A DNA stretch of 64,000 nucleotides from positions 2,976,001 through 3,040,000 of the forward strand of contig NZ_AP024322.1 in the NCBI RefSeq assembly GCF_018408855.1. Direction: 5' to 3'. A program made the translations under genes and the position numbers. A model generated the notes under the pieces. That model was not told where the DNA came from and did no database searches. It saw only the letters and a list, made by a program, of their open reading frames with translations. The stretch's first letter is position 1, and each line of letters begins with the position of its first letter. Positions 1-9,718 of the stretch are shown piece by piece. This DNA comes from Caballeronia sp. NK8. GTDB taxonomy: Bacteria > Pseudomonadota > Gammaproteobacteria > Burkholderiales > Burkholderiaceae.

Positions 1-703
1 CCACCGCCGCGCACGCGCCCGTGCCGCACGCAAGCGTTTCGCCCGCGCCGCGCTCGAAGACGCGCAGCTTCACCGAATGACGATCGACGATCTGCATGAA
101 GCCCGCATTCACGCGCTTCGGAAAGCGCGCGTGACGCTCGACGAGCGGGCCTTCGGTCAATACCGGATACGCCTCGACATTCTCGACGATCTGCACCGCG
201 TGCGGATTGCCCATCGACACGGCGGAAATCCAGCGCGTTTCACCGTTCAGGTCGAGCGGCCAGAGCGTGTCGTTGCCTTGCCGGCGGCCTTCGAGGCCGA
301 GCGCGTCGAACGGCACGTGCGGAGGATCGAACACCGGCGTGCTCATGTCGACGACGACTTCGCCGTTCTCCTGCATCGTCAGCGTGATGACGCCGTTCTG
401 CACCTGCACGCGCACGGTCGAGGCGTCCGTCAGGCGCCGGTCGCGCACGAACTTCACGAAGCAGCGCGCGCCGTTGCCGCAATGCTCGACCTCGCCGCCA
501 TCGCAATTGAAGATGCGGTATTTGAAGTCGACACCGTCGATCGTCGGCTTTTCGACGAGCAGCAACTGATCCGCGCCCACGCCGAAATGGCGGTTCGCGA
601 GTGCGCGCACCTGTGCGGCGCTGAGAGCGAGCGGCTGCGTGTAGCCGTCGAGCACGACGAAGTCGTTGCCCGCGCCCTGCATCTTGGTGAATTTGAGTTT
701 CAT
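1..703 (-). CDS. dapF: Diaminopimelate epimerase, 3' end cut by window edge
   Basis: Cytoplasmic enzyme that interconverts LL- and meso-diaminopimelate for lysine and peptidoglycan synthesis. The minus-strand reading frame begins [20 protein letters not shown] at 703 and stays open to the edge (234 codons seen; the family is about 275-290 aa). Both catalytic cysteine motifs are present: CGNGARC near residue 84 and ACGTGACAA near the visible end, so only the C-terminal tail is missing. It lies 50 bp downstream of the acyltransferase gene on the same strand, so the two are probably co-transcribed. Plus-strand reading frames over it are antisense shadows. Confidence 0.95.
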   Translation of the reverse strand, partial: MKLKFTKMQGAGNDFVVLDGYTQPLALSAAQVRALANRHFGVGADQLLLVEKPTIDGVDFKYRIFNCDGGEVEHCGNGARCFVKFVRDRRLTDASTVRVQVQNGVITLTMQENGEVVVDMSTPVFDPPHVPFDALGLEGRRQGNDTLWPLDLNGETRWISAVSMGNPHAVQIVENVEAYPVLTEGPLVERHARFPKRVNAGFMQIVDRHSVKLRVFERGAGETLACGTGACAAV

Positions 704-753
704 GGCGGCTATTGTATGTGACCCGCGCTGCGGCGTTTCGCGCCCCTCACGCT

Positions 754-1638
754 TCAATAGAATCCCGGCTCGCCCGGCGGCCGGGTCTTGAAGCGCTTGT
801 GCACCCAGTAATATTGCTCCGGCATGCGCGGAATCTGCTCTTCCAGAAACGCGTTCATGCGGCGCGCGTCGGCTTCGTCGTCGCCGGTCGGGTAGTCGTC
901 CCACGGCTTGAAGATCTTCAGCCGATAACCCTTGTAGTCCGGCAACACCTCGCCGATGAACGGCACGACCTGCGCCTTGCCCGTCTTCGCGAGCCGGCCG
1001 ACGGCCGTCAGCGTGCACGTGGGGATGCCGAAGAACGGCACGAACGTGGAGTTGCGCATGCCGTAGTCCATGTCCGCGCCGAGCATCACCGGCTTGCGAT
1101 CGCGCAGCCAGCGCAGCACGATGCGCGCGCTGTCGGCGCGGCTCGCCATGTCGGCGCCGAAGCGGGCGCGCTGCGTCTTCGCGAGTTCCTCGATCTGCGG
1201 ATTCGAGAACGGCTGATACAACGAACCGCAGCGCCGATGCAGCGAGTAATTGAGAAAGATCGAGCCCGCCTCGATACCGACGAAATGCAGCCCGAGAAAG
1301 AGCGTGGGCGGGAGGTCGGGATCGGTGAGATCGACGGCGCTGTCGACTTCGATCAGCTTTTCGAGCTTTTTCGCCGAGCCGAACCATTGCACGCTGCGCT
1401 CCACGTAGCTGCGGATCGCGTGCCGGAAGTGCTTCTGCGCGATGTCCTCGCGTTTTTCGTCGGACCACTCAGGAAAGCACAGCTTCAGATTCGTATGGAC
1501 GATGCGTCTGCGGCGGCTCGGAATCTGATAGAGCAGCCAGCCGAGGGCATCGCCGAAACGCGCCGTGATGCCGTAAGGGATGAGCGCCAGGAACTTGAGA
1601 AAGCCGATGGCGAGCGCCACGCCGATGCGCCCTAGCAT
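754..1638 (-). CDS. Lipid A biosynthesis acyltransferase (LpxL/HtrB family)
   Basis: Inner-membrane late acyltransferase of the LpxL/LpxM/HtrB family, 294 aa, which adds a secondary acyl chain to lipid A precursors. The hydrophobic N-terminus starting [20 protein letters not shown] is a membrane anchor. The acceptor-site motif is [11 protein letters not shown], the HX4(D/E) signature with Glu in the last position. The frame stays open upstream to 1899, but that stretch lies in the metK leader and does not look like family sequence, so the ATG at 1638 is preferred. It is divergent from metK and upstream of dapF. Whether it makes lauroyl, myristoyl or another transfer cannot be read from sequence. 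Confidence 0.9.
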   Translation of the reverse strand: MLGRIGVALAIGFLKFLALIPYGITARFGDALGWLLYQIPSRRRRIVHTNLKLCFPEWSDEKREDIAQKHFRHAIRSYVERSVQWFGSAKKLEKLIEVDSAVDLTDPDLPPTLFLGLHFVGIEAGSIFLNYSLHRRCGSLYQPFSNPQIEELAKTQRARFGADMASRADSARIVLRWLRDRKPVMLGADMDYGMRNSTFVPFFGIPTCTLTAVGRLAKTGKAQVVPFIGEVLPDYKGYRLKIFKPWDDYPTGDDEADARRMNAFLEEQIPRMPEQYYWVHKRFKTRPPGEPGFY

Positions 1639-1738
1639 GAGCGGCTCCAGCGTGCGGACGGTCGGCCGCGATGAGCGGATGTTTGATGCGTGGCGGATTG
1701 CGACAAGCGTTCGGCTCTGTGAAAACAAGGGAAACCGG

Positions 1739-1744
1739 TATAAT
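1739..1744 (+). promoter_or_regulatory. Probable metK promoter -10 box
   Basis: A perfect TATAAT lies about 170 bp before the metK start. No good -35 hexamer sits 17 bp upstream (TCTGTG at 1716). Transcription from about 1751 would give a leader of about 160 nt. Confidence 0.5.
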
Positions 1745-1750
1745 AGAACC

Positions 1751-1913
1751 TTCGCCGAGTTAATGGACAACTTGCGGGGCGAAGCGAGTCGGAGTCTTCT
1801 TATGTTTCGAGAAGAAGCCGGCCCGGAAAGACATCCGCTAAAGCGTCGCCGCTTCAGACTCCAAACGAAGACGGCTACGTGAATATCAACCGTACTCAAA
1901 TGGAGTCTGAAGC

Positions 1914-1914
<1 letters not shown>
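1751..1914 (+). promoter_or_regulatory. Structured metK leader with Shine-Dalgarno sequestration (candidate riboregulator)
   Basis: A perfect 13-bp inverted repeat joins 1850-1862 (CGCTTCAGACTCC) to 1902-1914 (GGAGTCTGAAGCG). The second arm contains the GGAG ribosome-binding site and the G of the GTG start. An earlier GGAGTCT at 1791-1797 could pair instead with AGACTCC at 1856-1862 and free the site. Upstream, TTCGCC (1751-1756) pairs with GGCGAA (1778-1783) around an inner AGTT/AACT stem, and CTTCTT (1796-1801) pairs with AAGAAG (1812-1817). Mutually exclusive pairings are typical of a riboswitch expression platform. I cannot match it to a SAM-binding class I know. A 39-codon frame (ATG 1763 to TGA 1882) crosses it. 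Confidence 0.6.
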
Positions 1915-3101
<1,187 letters not shown>

Positions 3102-3127
3102 CGCCATCGTCTGAACGGGCAGGACAG

Positions 3128-3160
3128 AAGCCGGCAAGCATTGCGCTTGCCGGCTTTTTC
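3128..3160 (+). terminator. Rho-independent terminator after metK
   Basis: AAGCCGGCAAGC and GCTTGCCGGCTT form a 12-bp stem with a short loop, followed by a T run. Confidence 0.85.
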
Positions 3161-3225
3161 GCGTCTGCGCGGCGCGTTTCTTGCGGAATGTCTGAACGGC
3201 AAGACCAGACATTCGCGGAGTCGCC

Positions 3226-4305
3226 ATGCCGCACGACACGCTTTTTTCACCCGTCACCATCGGCAAGCTCGAACTGCCGAATCGCATCGTGATGGCGCCG
3301 CTCGCGCGTCATCGCGCGTCGCAGCCCGGCGACGTTCCATCCGAAATGAACGCCCACTATTACGCGCAGCGCGCGAGCGCCGGGCTGATCGTCACCGAGC
3401 CCACGCAGATTTCACGGCAAGGCCAGGGCGGCTGGGCCACGCCGGGCATTTACACTGTGGCGCAGGAAGCGGGCTGGAAGGGCGTCGTCGGCGCGGTGCA
3501 TGCGCGGCACGGACGCATCGCGGCGTTGTTGTCGCATGCGGGGCGCGTGTCGCATCGGCGCTTGCAGGAGGCGGGGGCGCCGCCCGTCGCGCCGTCCGCG
3601 ATTCGTGCGTGCGGTGCGACGGTGTTGGTTCAGCATGAGGACGGTACGACAGGCTTCATCGACGCCGACGATCCGCGCCCGCTCGACACCGATGAGATCG
3701 CGGGCGTCGTGCTGCAGTATGTCGACGCTGCGCACCGCGCCGATCGTGCCGGCTTCGACCTGATCGAGATCGACGCCGCGAACGGTTGCCTGCTGCATCA
3801 GTTCATCGCGACCGGCACGAACCGGCGCACCGATGACTACGGCGGCAGCGTCGAAAACCGGGTGCGGATCGTCGTCGATGTATTGAACGTGGTGGCGGGC
3901 GTGGTCGGCGCGCATCGCGTCGGCATCCGGCTTTCGCCGGGATTCACCGGCGCCGGTATCGAGGATGCCGAAGCGCTGGCGTCGCTATCGCATCTGGAGG
4001 GGGAACTGAAGCGCATCGGCATTGCGTATGTGCAACTCGCCGATGCTGACAACACTCTGCGCGATTCCTACGACGGCGCGATCATCGCGACGGCCGATTG
4101 CGGGCCCGGGGATGCGAATGCGCTCATCGAGCACGGTGATGCCGATGCCGTGGCGTTCGGCCGCGCGTTCGTCGCGAATCCTGATCTGGTGGAGCGCATG
4201 CAGGCGAATCTTGCGCTTGCCGAAGCCGATCCGTCGACGCTTCAAGGCGGCGGCGAGGCGGGCTATACGGACTATCCGGCGGCGGACGATACGCAACGCC
4301 GATGA
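3226..4305 (+). CDS. Old yellow enzyme family flavin oxidoreductase with altered active site
   Basis: FMN-binding TIM-barrel protein of the OYE/NemA family (359 aa). Members reduce activated alkenes or nitro compounds with NAD(P)H. The N-terminal LPNRIVMAPL, the HAGRVSH segment (104-110), YGGSVENR and the phosphate-binding GRAFVANPDL are all present. The catalytic segment reads IEIDAANGCLLHQF instead of the usual (E)xHxAxGYLLxQF: the substrate-binding His is Asp183 and the proton-donor Tyr is Cys188; the Asn/His ligand remains as Asn186. The usual Thr in APLTR is Ala27. The fold is secure but standard ene-reductase chemistry is doubtful. It stands alone between the metK terminator and a convergent small gene. 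Confidence 0.88.
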   Translation: MPHDTLFSPVTIGKLELPNRIVMAPLARHRASQPGDVPSEMNAHYYAQRASAGLIVTEPTQISRQGQGGWATPGIYTVAQEAGWKGVVGAVHARHGRIAALLSHAGRVSHRRLQEAGAPPVAPSAIRACGATVLVQHEDGTTGFIDADDPRPLDTDEIAGVVLQYVDAAHRADRAGFDLIEIDAANGCLLHQFIATGTNRRTDDYGGSVENRVRIVVDVLNVVAGVVGAHRVGIRLSPGFTGAGIEDAEALASLSHLEGELKRIGIAYVQLADADNTLRDSYDGAIIATADCGPGDANALIEHGDADAVAFGRAFVANPDLVERMQANLALAEADPSTLQGGGEAGYTDYPAADDTQRR

Positions 4306-4312
4306 AGCGCGC

Positions 4313-4663
4313 TCAACGCGCGGCGAACGCGTACCAGCCCGCGCTGCTCGTGGACAGTCTGCGCGGACGGCGGCTCGTTTGCGCGGCGGCCTTCGGTTTC
4401 GGCGACGGCGCGCGCAACTGCACCGGACGGCGCAACAAGGCGCGCAGCGACACGCGACGCGACGCCGCACGCACACGCAGATTGAAGAAGAAACCACGGA
4501 ACCATGACCGGATGCCGTCGACCGGATGCACATTCTTCAGTTGCTCGGCGAGCAACTGGCTGCGGGTGGAGTGATGACGCAGCGCGCGGATCATGCCGCG
4601 GCGGGCAGGACGCGCGGCGCGCGAGGCAACACGCGAAAGGCCGATAGCAATACGGTGGTTCAT
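4313..4663 (-). CDS. Arginine-rich small hypothetical protein
   Basis: Unrecognised 116-aa frame, convergent with the OYE gene (7 bp between stops). Most codons end in G or C, like neighbouring host genes, which supports coding. The predicted protein is very basic (many Arg), has a short hydrophobic/aromatic patch (GFFFNL) in the middle and a Pro/Ser/Arg-rich C-terminus. It has no clear signal peptide or known domain. The start at 4663 has no clear ribosome-binding site; an in-frame Met lies 21 codons further upstream. It may not be expressed. Confidence 0.45.
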   Translation of the reverse strand: MNHRIAIGLSRVASRAARPARRGMIRALRHHSTRSQLLAEQLKNVHPVDGIRSWFRGFFFNLRVRAASRRVSLRALLRRPVQLRAPSPKPKAAAQTSRRPRRLSTSSAGWYAFAAR

Positions 4664-4973
4664 GTCGGGGGAGGTCGGATGCGTGGAAGCAAACTCGACG
4701 ATAGTCGTCTCAAAAATAGCGTTCAAGGATTCGATTCAAAGGCGTTCGCCAAGTTGCACCGAATTGATGCGGCCAATGTACAAGACCTTTATTACCCGGG
4801 TAAGTCCGCGTTTTCCCTGCCGATTTATGAAGCGCCTGCTGATAAATAACCAGCAATACGTTGTGGCGCGGGCCTTTGCGCGACGCCGGATTTACAATCG
4901 CTGTATTCGCCCCGATTCCGGATATAGCGTCGCCGGCATGGTTCATTCGAAAGCGGCAGGACCAAGAACTGAA
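4664..4973. other. Intergenic region before the PhyH gene
   Basis: About 310 bp with lower GC than its surroundings. It probably holds the promoters for the small minus-strand gene and the dioxygenase. I see no RNA gene, repeat or convincing coding frame; frames that cross it are upstream extensions of the dioxygenase frame. Confidence 0.4.
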
Positions 4974-5750
4974 ATGTCTGAACAAAACGCGTTGAAATCG
5001 AAAAAAGAACAGGTTCACGAGCTGCGCGAAAAGGGCTACGTGATCGTGAAAGGGCTGGTCTCGCAGGAGCGGCGTGACGCGATGCGCGAGGTCGCGCGTC
5101 AGCAGCTCGCGCAGGCCGCCGCGCCCGTGGAATTCGAAGCCGATCTGAAATATCCGGGCGCGCCTGATTCGAAAGACGCGCCCGGCGGGCACACCGTGCG
5201 CCGCCTGCTCGACGCCTACGCGCGCCATCCGCTCTTCGCGGAGTTCGCGACGTCGCCCGAAGTGCGCGGCTGGATGGAGCTGTATTTCGGCGAGGCGCCG
5301 TACCTTTCGCGCGCGCATCACAACTGCATGATGACGAAGCACCCGGCGTACGGAAGCCTGACGGGCTGGCATCGAGATGTGCGCTACTGGGCGTTCGAGC
5401 GCGACGATCTCGTATCCGCGTGGGTCGCGCTCGGCCACGAAACGGTCGATAACGGCGCGCTCTGGTTCGTGCCGACATCGCACAAGCTGCCGTTCACGTC
5501 CGAGCGTTTCGACGACGCCAAATTCTTCCGCTCCGATCTGCCCGAAAACGCGGCGCTGATCCGCACGGCGGTATCGCCCGAACTCGAACCGGGCGATGTC
5601 GTGTTCTTCCATTGCAACACGCTGCATTCGGCCGGCAAGAACCTCTCCGATCAGGTGAAGTTCTCGCTCGTGTTCACGTATCGCGGCGCGAGCAACGCGG
5701 CGCTGCCCGGCACGCGCTCGGCGTCGAAGCCGGAAGTGCCGCTGGTCTGA
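4974..5750 (+). CDS. Phytanoyl-CoA dioxygenase (PhyH) family protein
   Basis: Predicted Fe(II)/2-oxoglutarate-dependent oxygenase, 258 aa, cytosolic. The iron-binding facial triad is visible as the HRD of GWHRDVRYW (near residue 129) and the distal His in FHCNTLHSAGKN (near 220). The N-terminus is a charged coil (KSKKEQVHELREKG) leading into the barrel. The start chosen is ATG 4974 in GAAATGTCTGAA; ATG 4938 in the same frame is an alternative. The substrate cannot be predicted, since PhyH members act on lipids, ectoine and secondary metabolites. The neighbours do not suggest a pathway. Confidence 0.85.
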   Translation: MSEQNALKSKKEQVHELREKGYVIVKGLVSQERRDAMREVARQQLAQAAAPVEFEADLKYPGAPDSKDAPGGHTVRRLLDAYARHPLFAEFATSPEVRGWMELYFGEAPYLSRAHHNCMMTKHPAYGSLTGWHRDVRYWAFERDDLVSAWVALGHETVDNGALWFVPTSHKLPFTSERFDDAKFFRSDLPENAALIRTAVSPELEPGDVVFFHCNTLHSAGKNLSDQVKFSLVFTYRGASNAALPGTRSASKPEVPLV

Positions 5751-5760
5751 CGTCTGACGG

Positions 5761-5964
5761 TCAGCGCTTCGACGGCATCGTGAGGCCGATCAGCCCGGCG
5801 AGCGATGCGACGATGCCGCCCGCGATCAGCCAGATGGTCTTGTTCGTGGGCGAGCCCGTGAAGAAGCGCGCGACGTCGTTGGAGAGCGAATGGAATGACG
5901 TGCCGCCGAAATACAGCAGCACGACGCCGCCGACAAGCAGCGCAACGGAAATCGCTCGGGTCAT
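5761..5964 (-). CDS. DUF3185 family small membrane protein
   Basis: A 67-aa protein with two predicted transmembrane helices (residues about 5-20 and 43-62) joined by a polar loop with the family-like segment FTGSPTNKTIWL. It matches the small inner-membrane DUF3185 family common in proteobacteria, whose function is unknown. It lies 59 bp downstream of the mscS-like gene on the same strand, so the two are probably co-transcribed, and it is convergent with the PhyH gene. Confidence 0.8.
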   Translation of the reverse strand: MTRAISVALLVGGVVLLYFGGTSFHSLSNDVARFFTGSPTNKTIWLIAGGIVASLAGLIGLTMPSKR

Positions 5965-6023
5965 ATCGTGTTTCTCGTCTGTCAGGGCGCGTCAGCTTAT
6001 TCGCTCCACGCGAACGCGTCCAG

Positions 6024-6821
6024 TCACGCGGCCACCGCCTGTTCGCGCGTGTACGGCTGAATCTTGCGCAGCAGATCGGCCATCACGTATTGGTGATCGC
6101 TGCGGGTCGTCCACGCGCCGAGGTTGTACTTGACGCCGGTATCGGTGTAATCGGTGACCGCGACCCACGGCGCGGAAGGCCCGTCCTGCACGATGCGCTG
6201 ATCTTCGCTCATCAGCCGGCGCAACTCGCCTAGCACCTGTTCGACCCGCAGCCCATGCTGCGCCTGAAAATTGATGACGACGCGCCGGCGATCGTTCGCG
6301 CTGTAGTTGGTGATGGCGTTCGCCCAGATCAGGCTGTTCGGCACGAACATGACGATGCCGTCGGCTTTCGTGAGACGCGTCGTGAAGAGCCCGATCTCGT
6401 TGACGGTACCCGCCGTCGTACCGACACCCTCGATATAGTCGCCGACGCGAAACGGCCGCAGCAGCAACAGCATCAGGCCGGCCGCGATATTCTGCAGCGT
6501 GCCCTGCAGCGCGAGACCGATGGCCAGGCCGGCGGCGCCGAGCACGGTCAGAATGCTGGCCGCGGCGATGCCGAACTTGCCGAGCGCCGCGACGATGGCG
6601 ATCACGCGGATCGCCCACATCGCCAGGCTGGCGAGCACCGGCGTGAGGGTGGCGTCCACGTTGGTGCGCCCGAGCGTGCGGCGCAGCGCGTTCGCGACGG
6701 TGTTGGAAATCCACCAGCCCACCGCGAGAATCAAAATCGCCAACACGATGTCGATGCCGTAGGTCACGGCGATCGCGGTGAAGGAATCGTAGGCGGGCCG
6801 CAGTCTGTCGATCGAATCCAT
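6024..6821 (-). CDS. Small-conductance mechanosensitive channel (MscS family)
   Basis: Inner-membrane channel of 265 aa that releases solutes on hypo-osmotic shock. It has N-terminal helices at about 15-40 and 60-80, then the Gly/Ala-rich pore helix (AASILTVLGAAGLAIGLALQ, about 88-107), then the beta domain with RPFRVGDYIEGVG and a cytoplasmic alpha/beta domain. The length fits minimal MscS proteins (E. coli MscS is 286 aa). The start is the ATG at 6821. It is upstream of the DUF3185 gene in the same direction. Confidence 0.92.
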   Translation of the reverse strand: MDSIDRLRPAYDSFTAIAVTYGIDIVLAILILAVGWWISNTVANALRRTLGRTNVDATLTPVLASLAMWAIRVIAIVAALGKFGIAAASILTVLGAAGLAIGLALQGTLQNIAAGLMLLLLRPFRVGDYIEGVGTTAGTVNEIGLFTTRLTKADGIVMFVPNSLIWANAITNYSANDRRRVVINFQAQHGLRVEQVLGELRRLMSEDQRIVQDGPSAPWVAVTDYTDTGVKYNLGAWTTRSDHQYVMADLLRKIQPYTREQAVAA

Positions 6822-7053
6822 GGGTCAAGCTCCTCGAAACGGAATCTGCATTGGTCCGGGTTCGGGCGCGAACGTTCCCGTGGCGGCCATTCGGCCGGTG
6901 CCGAATAGCGGGACGGCGGCGCGTGCCGTGCGCGCCGCGCTCCGATTGGCTTACCATTGACGCCCTTGGCTGAGCGCCGCGCGCCCGCCGCGTCGCACCG
7001 TCCGGCGTCTTTCGCAAGTCCGTTCAATTCGCAATCCGCAGAGGAAATCCGTC

Positions 7054-8097
7054 ATGACCTATCAAGCAGCGTCCGAGCGATATACGCAGATGCAATACCG
7101 CACCTGCGGCAGGAGCGGGTTGAAGCTGCCCGCGCTGTCGCTGGGTTTGTGGCATAACTTCGGCGATGACACGCCGATCTCCACGCAACGCGACATCCTG
7201 CGCACCGCGTTCGATCTCGGCGTCACCCATTTCGATCTCGCGAACAACTACGGTCCGCCGTACGGCAGCGCGGAGACCAATTTCGGCCGCATCTTCAAGG
7301 ATGATTTCCGACCTTATCGCGACGAACTGCTGATCTCGTCGAAAGCCGGCTGGGACATGTGGCCCGGTCCGTACGGCCAGGGCGGCGGCTCGCGCAAGTA
7401 CGTGCTCGCGAGTCTCGACCAGAGCCTGAAGCGCATGGGCCTCGATTACGTCGATATCTTCTACTCGCATCGCTTCGACGCCGATACGCCGCTGGAAGAA
7501 ACCGCCGGCGCGCTCGCGACCGCCGTGCACTCGGGCAAGGCGCTCTACGTGGGCATTTCGTCGTATTCGGCGGCCAAGACGCGCGAAATGGCGAAGCTGC
7601 TCGCCGAACACAAGGTGCCGCTCCTGATCCATCAGCCTTCGTACAACATGCTGAATCGCTGGATCGAGGAGGACCTGCTCGACACGCTCGACGAGGTCGG
7701 CGCGGGCAGCATCGCGTTTACGCCGCTCGCGCAAGGCCTTCTGACGAGCAAATATCTGAACGGCGTGCCGCAGGATGCGCGCGTCAACAAGCCGGGCGGC
7801 GGGTCGCTCAAGCAGGAGCATCTGAGCGACGCGAACCTCGCGCATGTGCGCAAGCTCAACGAACTCGCCCAGAAACGCGGCCAGAGCCTCGCACAGATGG
7901 CGCTCGCATGGGCGCTGCGTGGTGAGCGGGTGACGTCGGTGCTGATCGGCGCGAGCCGCGCGGAACAGGTCGCGGAGAACGTCGGCGCGCTGAAGAACCT
8001 CGATTTCACCAAGGAAGAGCTCGCGGAAATCGATCAGCACGCGCAGGACGGCGGCGTCAACCTGTGGGAAAAGCCGTCGACGGATCAGCGCATCTGA
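7054..8097 (+). CDS. Aldo/keto reductase, YghZ/Gpr type
   Basis: NADPH-dependent aldo/keto reductase (347 aa) of the AKR14 group, which reduces L-glyceraldehyde 3-phosphate and methylglyoxal in E. coli. Catalytic residues are visible: Asp in HFDLANNYGPPYGSAE, Tyr in the same segment, Lys in ISSKAGWDMWPGPYG and His in IFYSHRFD. The motif GPPYGSAE followed by WDMWPGPYG is typical of YghZ and distinguishes it from KchB-like proteins. It is divergent from the mscS-like gene, with ATG 7054 closely preceded by GAGG. Probably a general aldehyde detoxification enzyme. Confidence 0.92.
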   Translation: MTYQAASERYTQMQYRTCGRSGLKLPALSLGLWHNFGDDTPISTQRDILRTAFDLGVTHFDLANNYGPPYGSAETNFGRIFKDDFRPYRDELLISSKAGWDMWPGPYGQGGGSRKYVLASLDQSLKRMGLDYVDIFYSHRFDADTPLEETAGALATAVHSGKALYVGISSYSAAKTREMAKLLAEHKVPLLIHQPSYNMLNRWIEEDLLDTLDEVGAGSIAFTPLAQGLLTSKYLNGVPQDARVNKPGGGSLKQEHLSDANLAHVRKLNELAQKRGQSLAQMALAWALRGERVTSVLIGASRAEQVAENVGALKNLDFTKEELAEIDQHAQDGGVNLWEKPSTDQRI

Positions 8098-8604
8098 CGC
8101 GTCGCACCTTTCGCCAGAAGGGTATTTCGAGATACGCGCGGGAACCATTGCTATCATGCGGGCTCGGCAGCTTTTCGGCAGCGATCGAGGTCGCCGCCGA
8201 TTCGGGCCGCCGGCCCGCGCAGCCCGCCGAAAGCGCATGTCTTCAGCACGCACGTTCGCCCACGAGGCGCGCGTGCGCGCCTTTGCCGCCGTATCGACGT
8301 TCGGACCGCGAAACGACTATCGGGTTAAAATAGCCGATTGCGCCGGGCTGTCTGGTTTTTGCGCGATGTTCACGCAAGGCGCAGCGTGAATCGCTGTCTT
8401 CGAATCGCGGCTCCGGGCCGGTTTTGAATCGGCCTGAAGTTCAAGCCGCGGCCGTCACCGTTCGATCGTCCTTTTCAGGCAGCGCAGCGCCCTCGTAGCG
8501 CGCCTTGTTTTCGACGCCGGCCCGGCGAGGCATCGGCCGCAGATCAGCCGCGAGCGTCGGAGCGTCACCCGCTATCGCACAGTTAGAGCACAGTTCAAGA
8601 AGCC
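8098..8604 (+). other. Long intergenic leader upstream of fpr
   Basis: A 507-bp stretch without a convincing gene. TAAAAT near 8325 (in GGGTTAAAATAGCC) could be a -10 box; the roughly 270 nt that follow are GC-rich and could fold. The short plus-strand frames here lack ribosome-binding sites and family resemblance. A long untranslated leader or a small RNA is possible but not shown. Confidence 0.35.
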
Positions 8605-9375
8605 ATGAGCAACCTTAATTCTCAAACCGTTCTGAGCGTCCACCACTGGACCGACACGCTTTTCAGTTTCACCTGCACCCGAGACAGCTCGTTCCGCTTC
8701 GAGAACGGTCAGTTCACGATGGTAGGCCTCGAAGTCGATGGCAAGCCGCTGCTGCGCGCCTACAGCCTCGCGAGCGCGAACTATGAAGAGCACCTCGAAT
8801 TTTTGAGCATCAAGGTTCCCGACGGCCCGCTCACCTCGCGCCTGCAACATTTGAAAGTGGGCGATTCCGTGCTGATCGGCAAGAAGCCGACGGGCACGCT
8901 CGTCGCCGACAACCTGCTGCCCGGCAAGACGCTGTGGCTCCTCTCGACCGGCACGGGCCTCGCGCCGTTCATGTCGATCATCAAGGACCCGGACGTCTAC
9001 GACCGCTACGAGAAGATCGTGCTGACGCATACCTGCCGTTTCGTCGACGAACTCGCGTACAAGGATTTCATCACCGAGCACTTGCCGGCGCATGAGCATA
9101 TCGGCGAAATCGTCGCCGAGAAGCTCGTCTACTACCCGACGGTCACGCGCGAGGAATTCGCGAATCGCGGCCGCATCACCGATCTGATCGAGACGAAGAA
9201 GCTGTTCGCGGATCTTTCGGTCGAGCCGTTCTCGGTCGAAAACGACCGCGTGATGCTTTGCGGCAGCCCGCACATGCTGCGCGACACCCGCGAATTGCTC
9301 GATTCGATGGGCTTCCAGGAAGGCAGCAACAACCATCCGGGCCACTATGTCGTGGAGAAGGCGTTCGTCGGCTGA
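8605..9375 (+). CDS. fpr: Ferredoxin/flavodoxin-NADP+ reductase
   Basis: FAD enzyme (256 aa) that exchanges electrons between NADP(H) and ferredoxin or flavodoxin; bacterial subclass I length. The FAD-binding motif is RAYSLASANYEEHLEF (about residues 51-66), the pyrophosphate-binding segment is GPLTSRLQHL, the NADP motif is STGTGLAPFMSI (about 114-125) and MLCGSPHML lies near 217. It ends in VEKAFVG, the bacterial Fpr-type tail, instead of a plant-type terminal Tyr. Role: redox balance and oxidative-stress response. It is monocistronic, with its own terminator. Confidence 0.95.
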   Translation: MSNLNSQTVLSVHHWTDTLFSFTCTRDSSFRFENGQFTMVGLEVDGKPLLRAYSLASANYEEHLEFLSIKVPDGPLTSRLQHLKVGDSVLIGKKPTGTLVADNLLPGKTLWLLSTGTGLAPFMSIIKDPDVYDRYEKIVLTHTCRFVDELAYKDFITEHLPAHEHIGEIVAEKLVYYPTVTREEFANRGRITDLIETKKLFADLSVEPFSVENDRVMLCGSPHMLRDTRELLDSMGFQEGSNNHPGHYVVEKAFVG

Positions 9376-9398
9376 GCCGGTACGACGTCCCGCCCGCG

Positions 9399-9429
9399 AA
9401 AACCGGAGCCGCGCGCTCCGGTTTTTTTT
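9399..9429 (+). terminator. Rho-independent terminator after fpr
   Basis: AAACCGGAG and CTCCGGTTT form a GC-rich stem around CCGCGCG, followed by a run of eight T. Confidence 0.85.
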
Positions 9430-9482
9430 CGCCCGCTGAAAAGGAAGCGAAAAGCATCGCTGTTACAAATCAGGCGTCGTCA

Positions 9483-9499
9483 GTAGGTGTTTTTCCTAC
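9483..9499. promoter_or_regulatory. Inverted repeat upstream of two-component genes (possible NarL/LuxR-type operator)
   Basis: GTAGG-N7-CCTAC, an inverted repeat of the kind bound by NarL/FixJ-family response regulators, lies about 220 bp before a histidine kinase paired with such a regulator. TATAAT is present at 9568-9573 downstream. The regulator assignment is inference. Confidence 0.4.
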
Positions 9500-9718
9500 G
9501 CATTGTGTGCGCCAAACTTGGCAAATGACATGAAGTTCGTCCGTCGGAGCCTTGTCGGACATAGATTTATAATATTTTTGAGATATGATCCGTTTACGCC
9601 GAGACGACGCGCTTCGTTGCGCAGTCCGTCACCGATGTTACAGAGTGTAAATTCAGTTACGCCGCTCGTGTGCTGGCCGAGGACGTAGCTCCAGTTGCGC
9701 TCATAGCGAGGACAGTGA

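Noticed and set aside
8064..8389. Two short plus-strand frames between the aldo-keto reductase and fpr
   Set aside because: No ribosome-binding site or family resemblance; one overlaps the reductase end.
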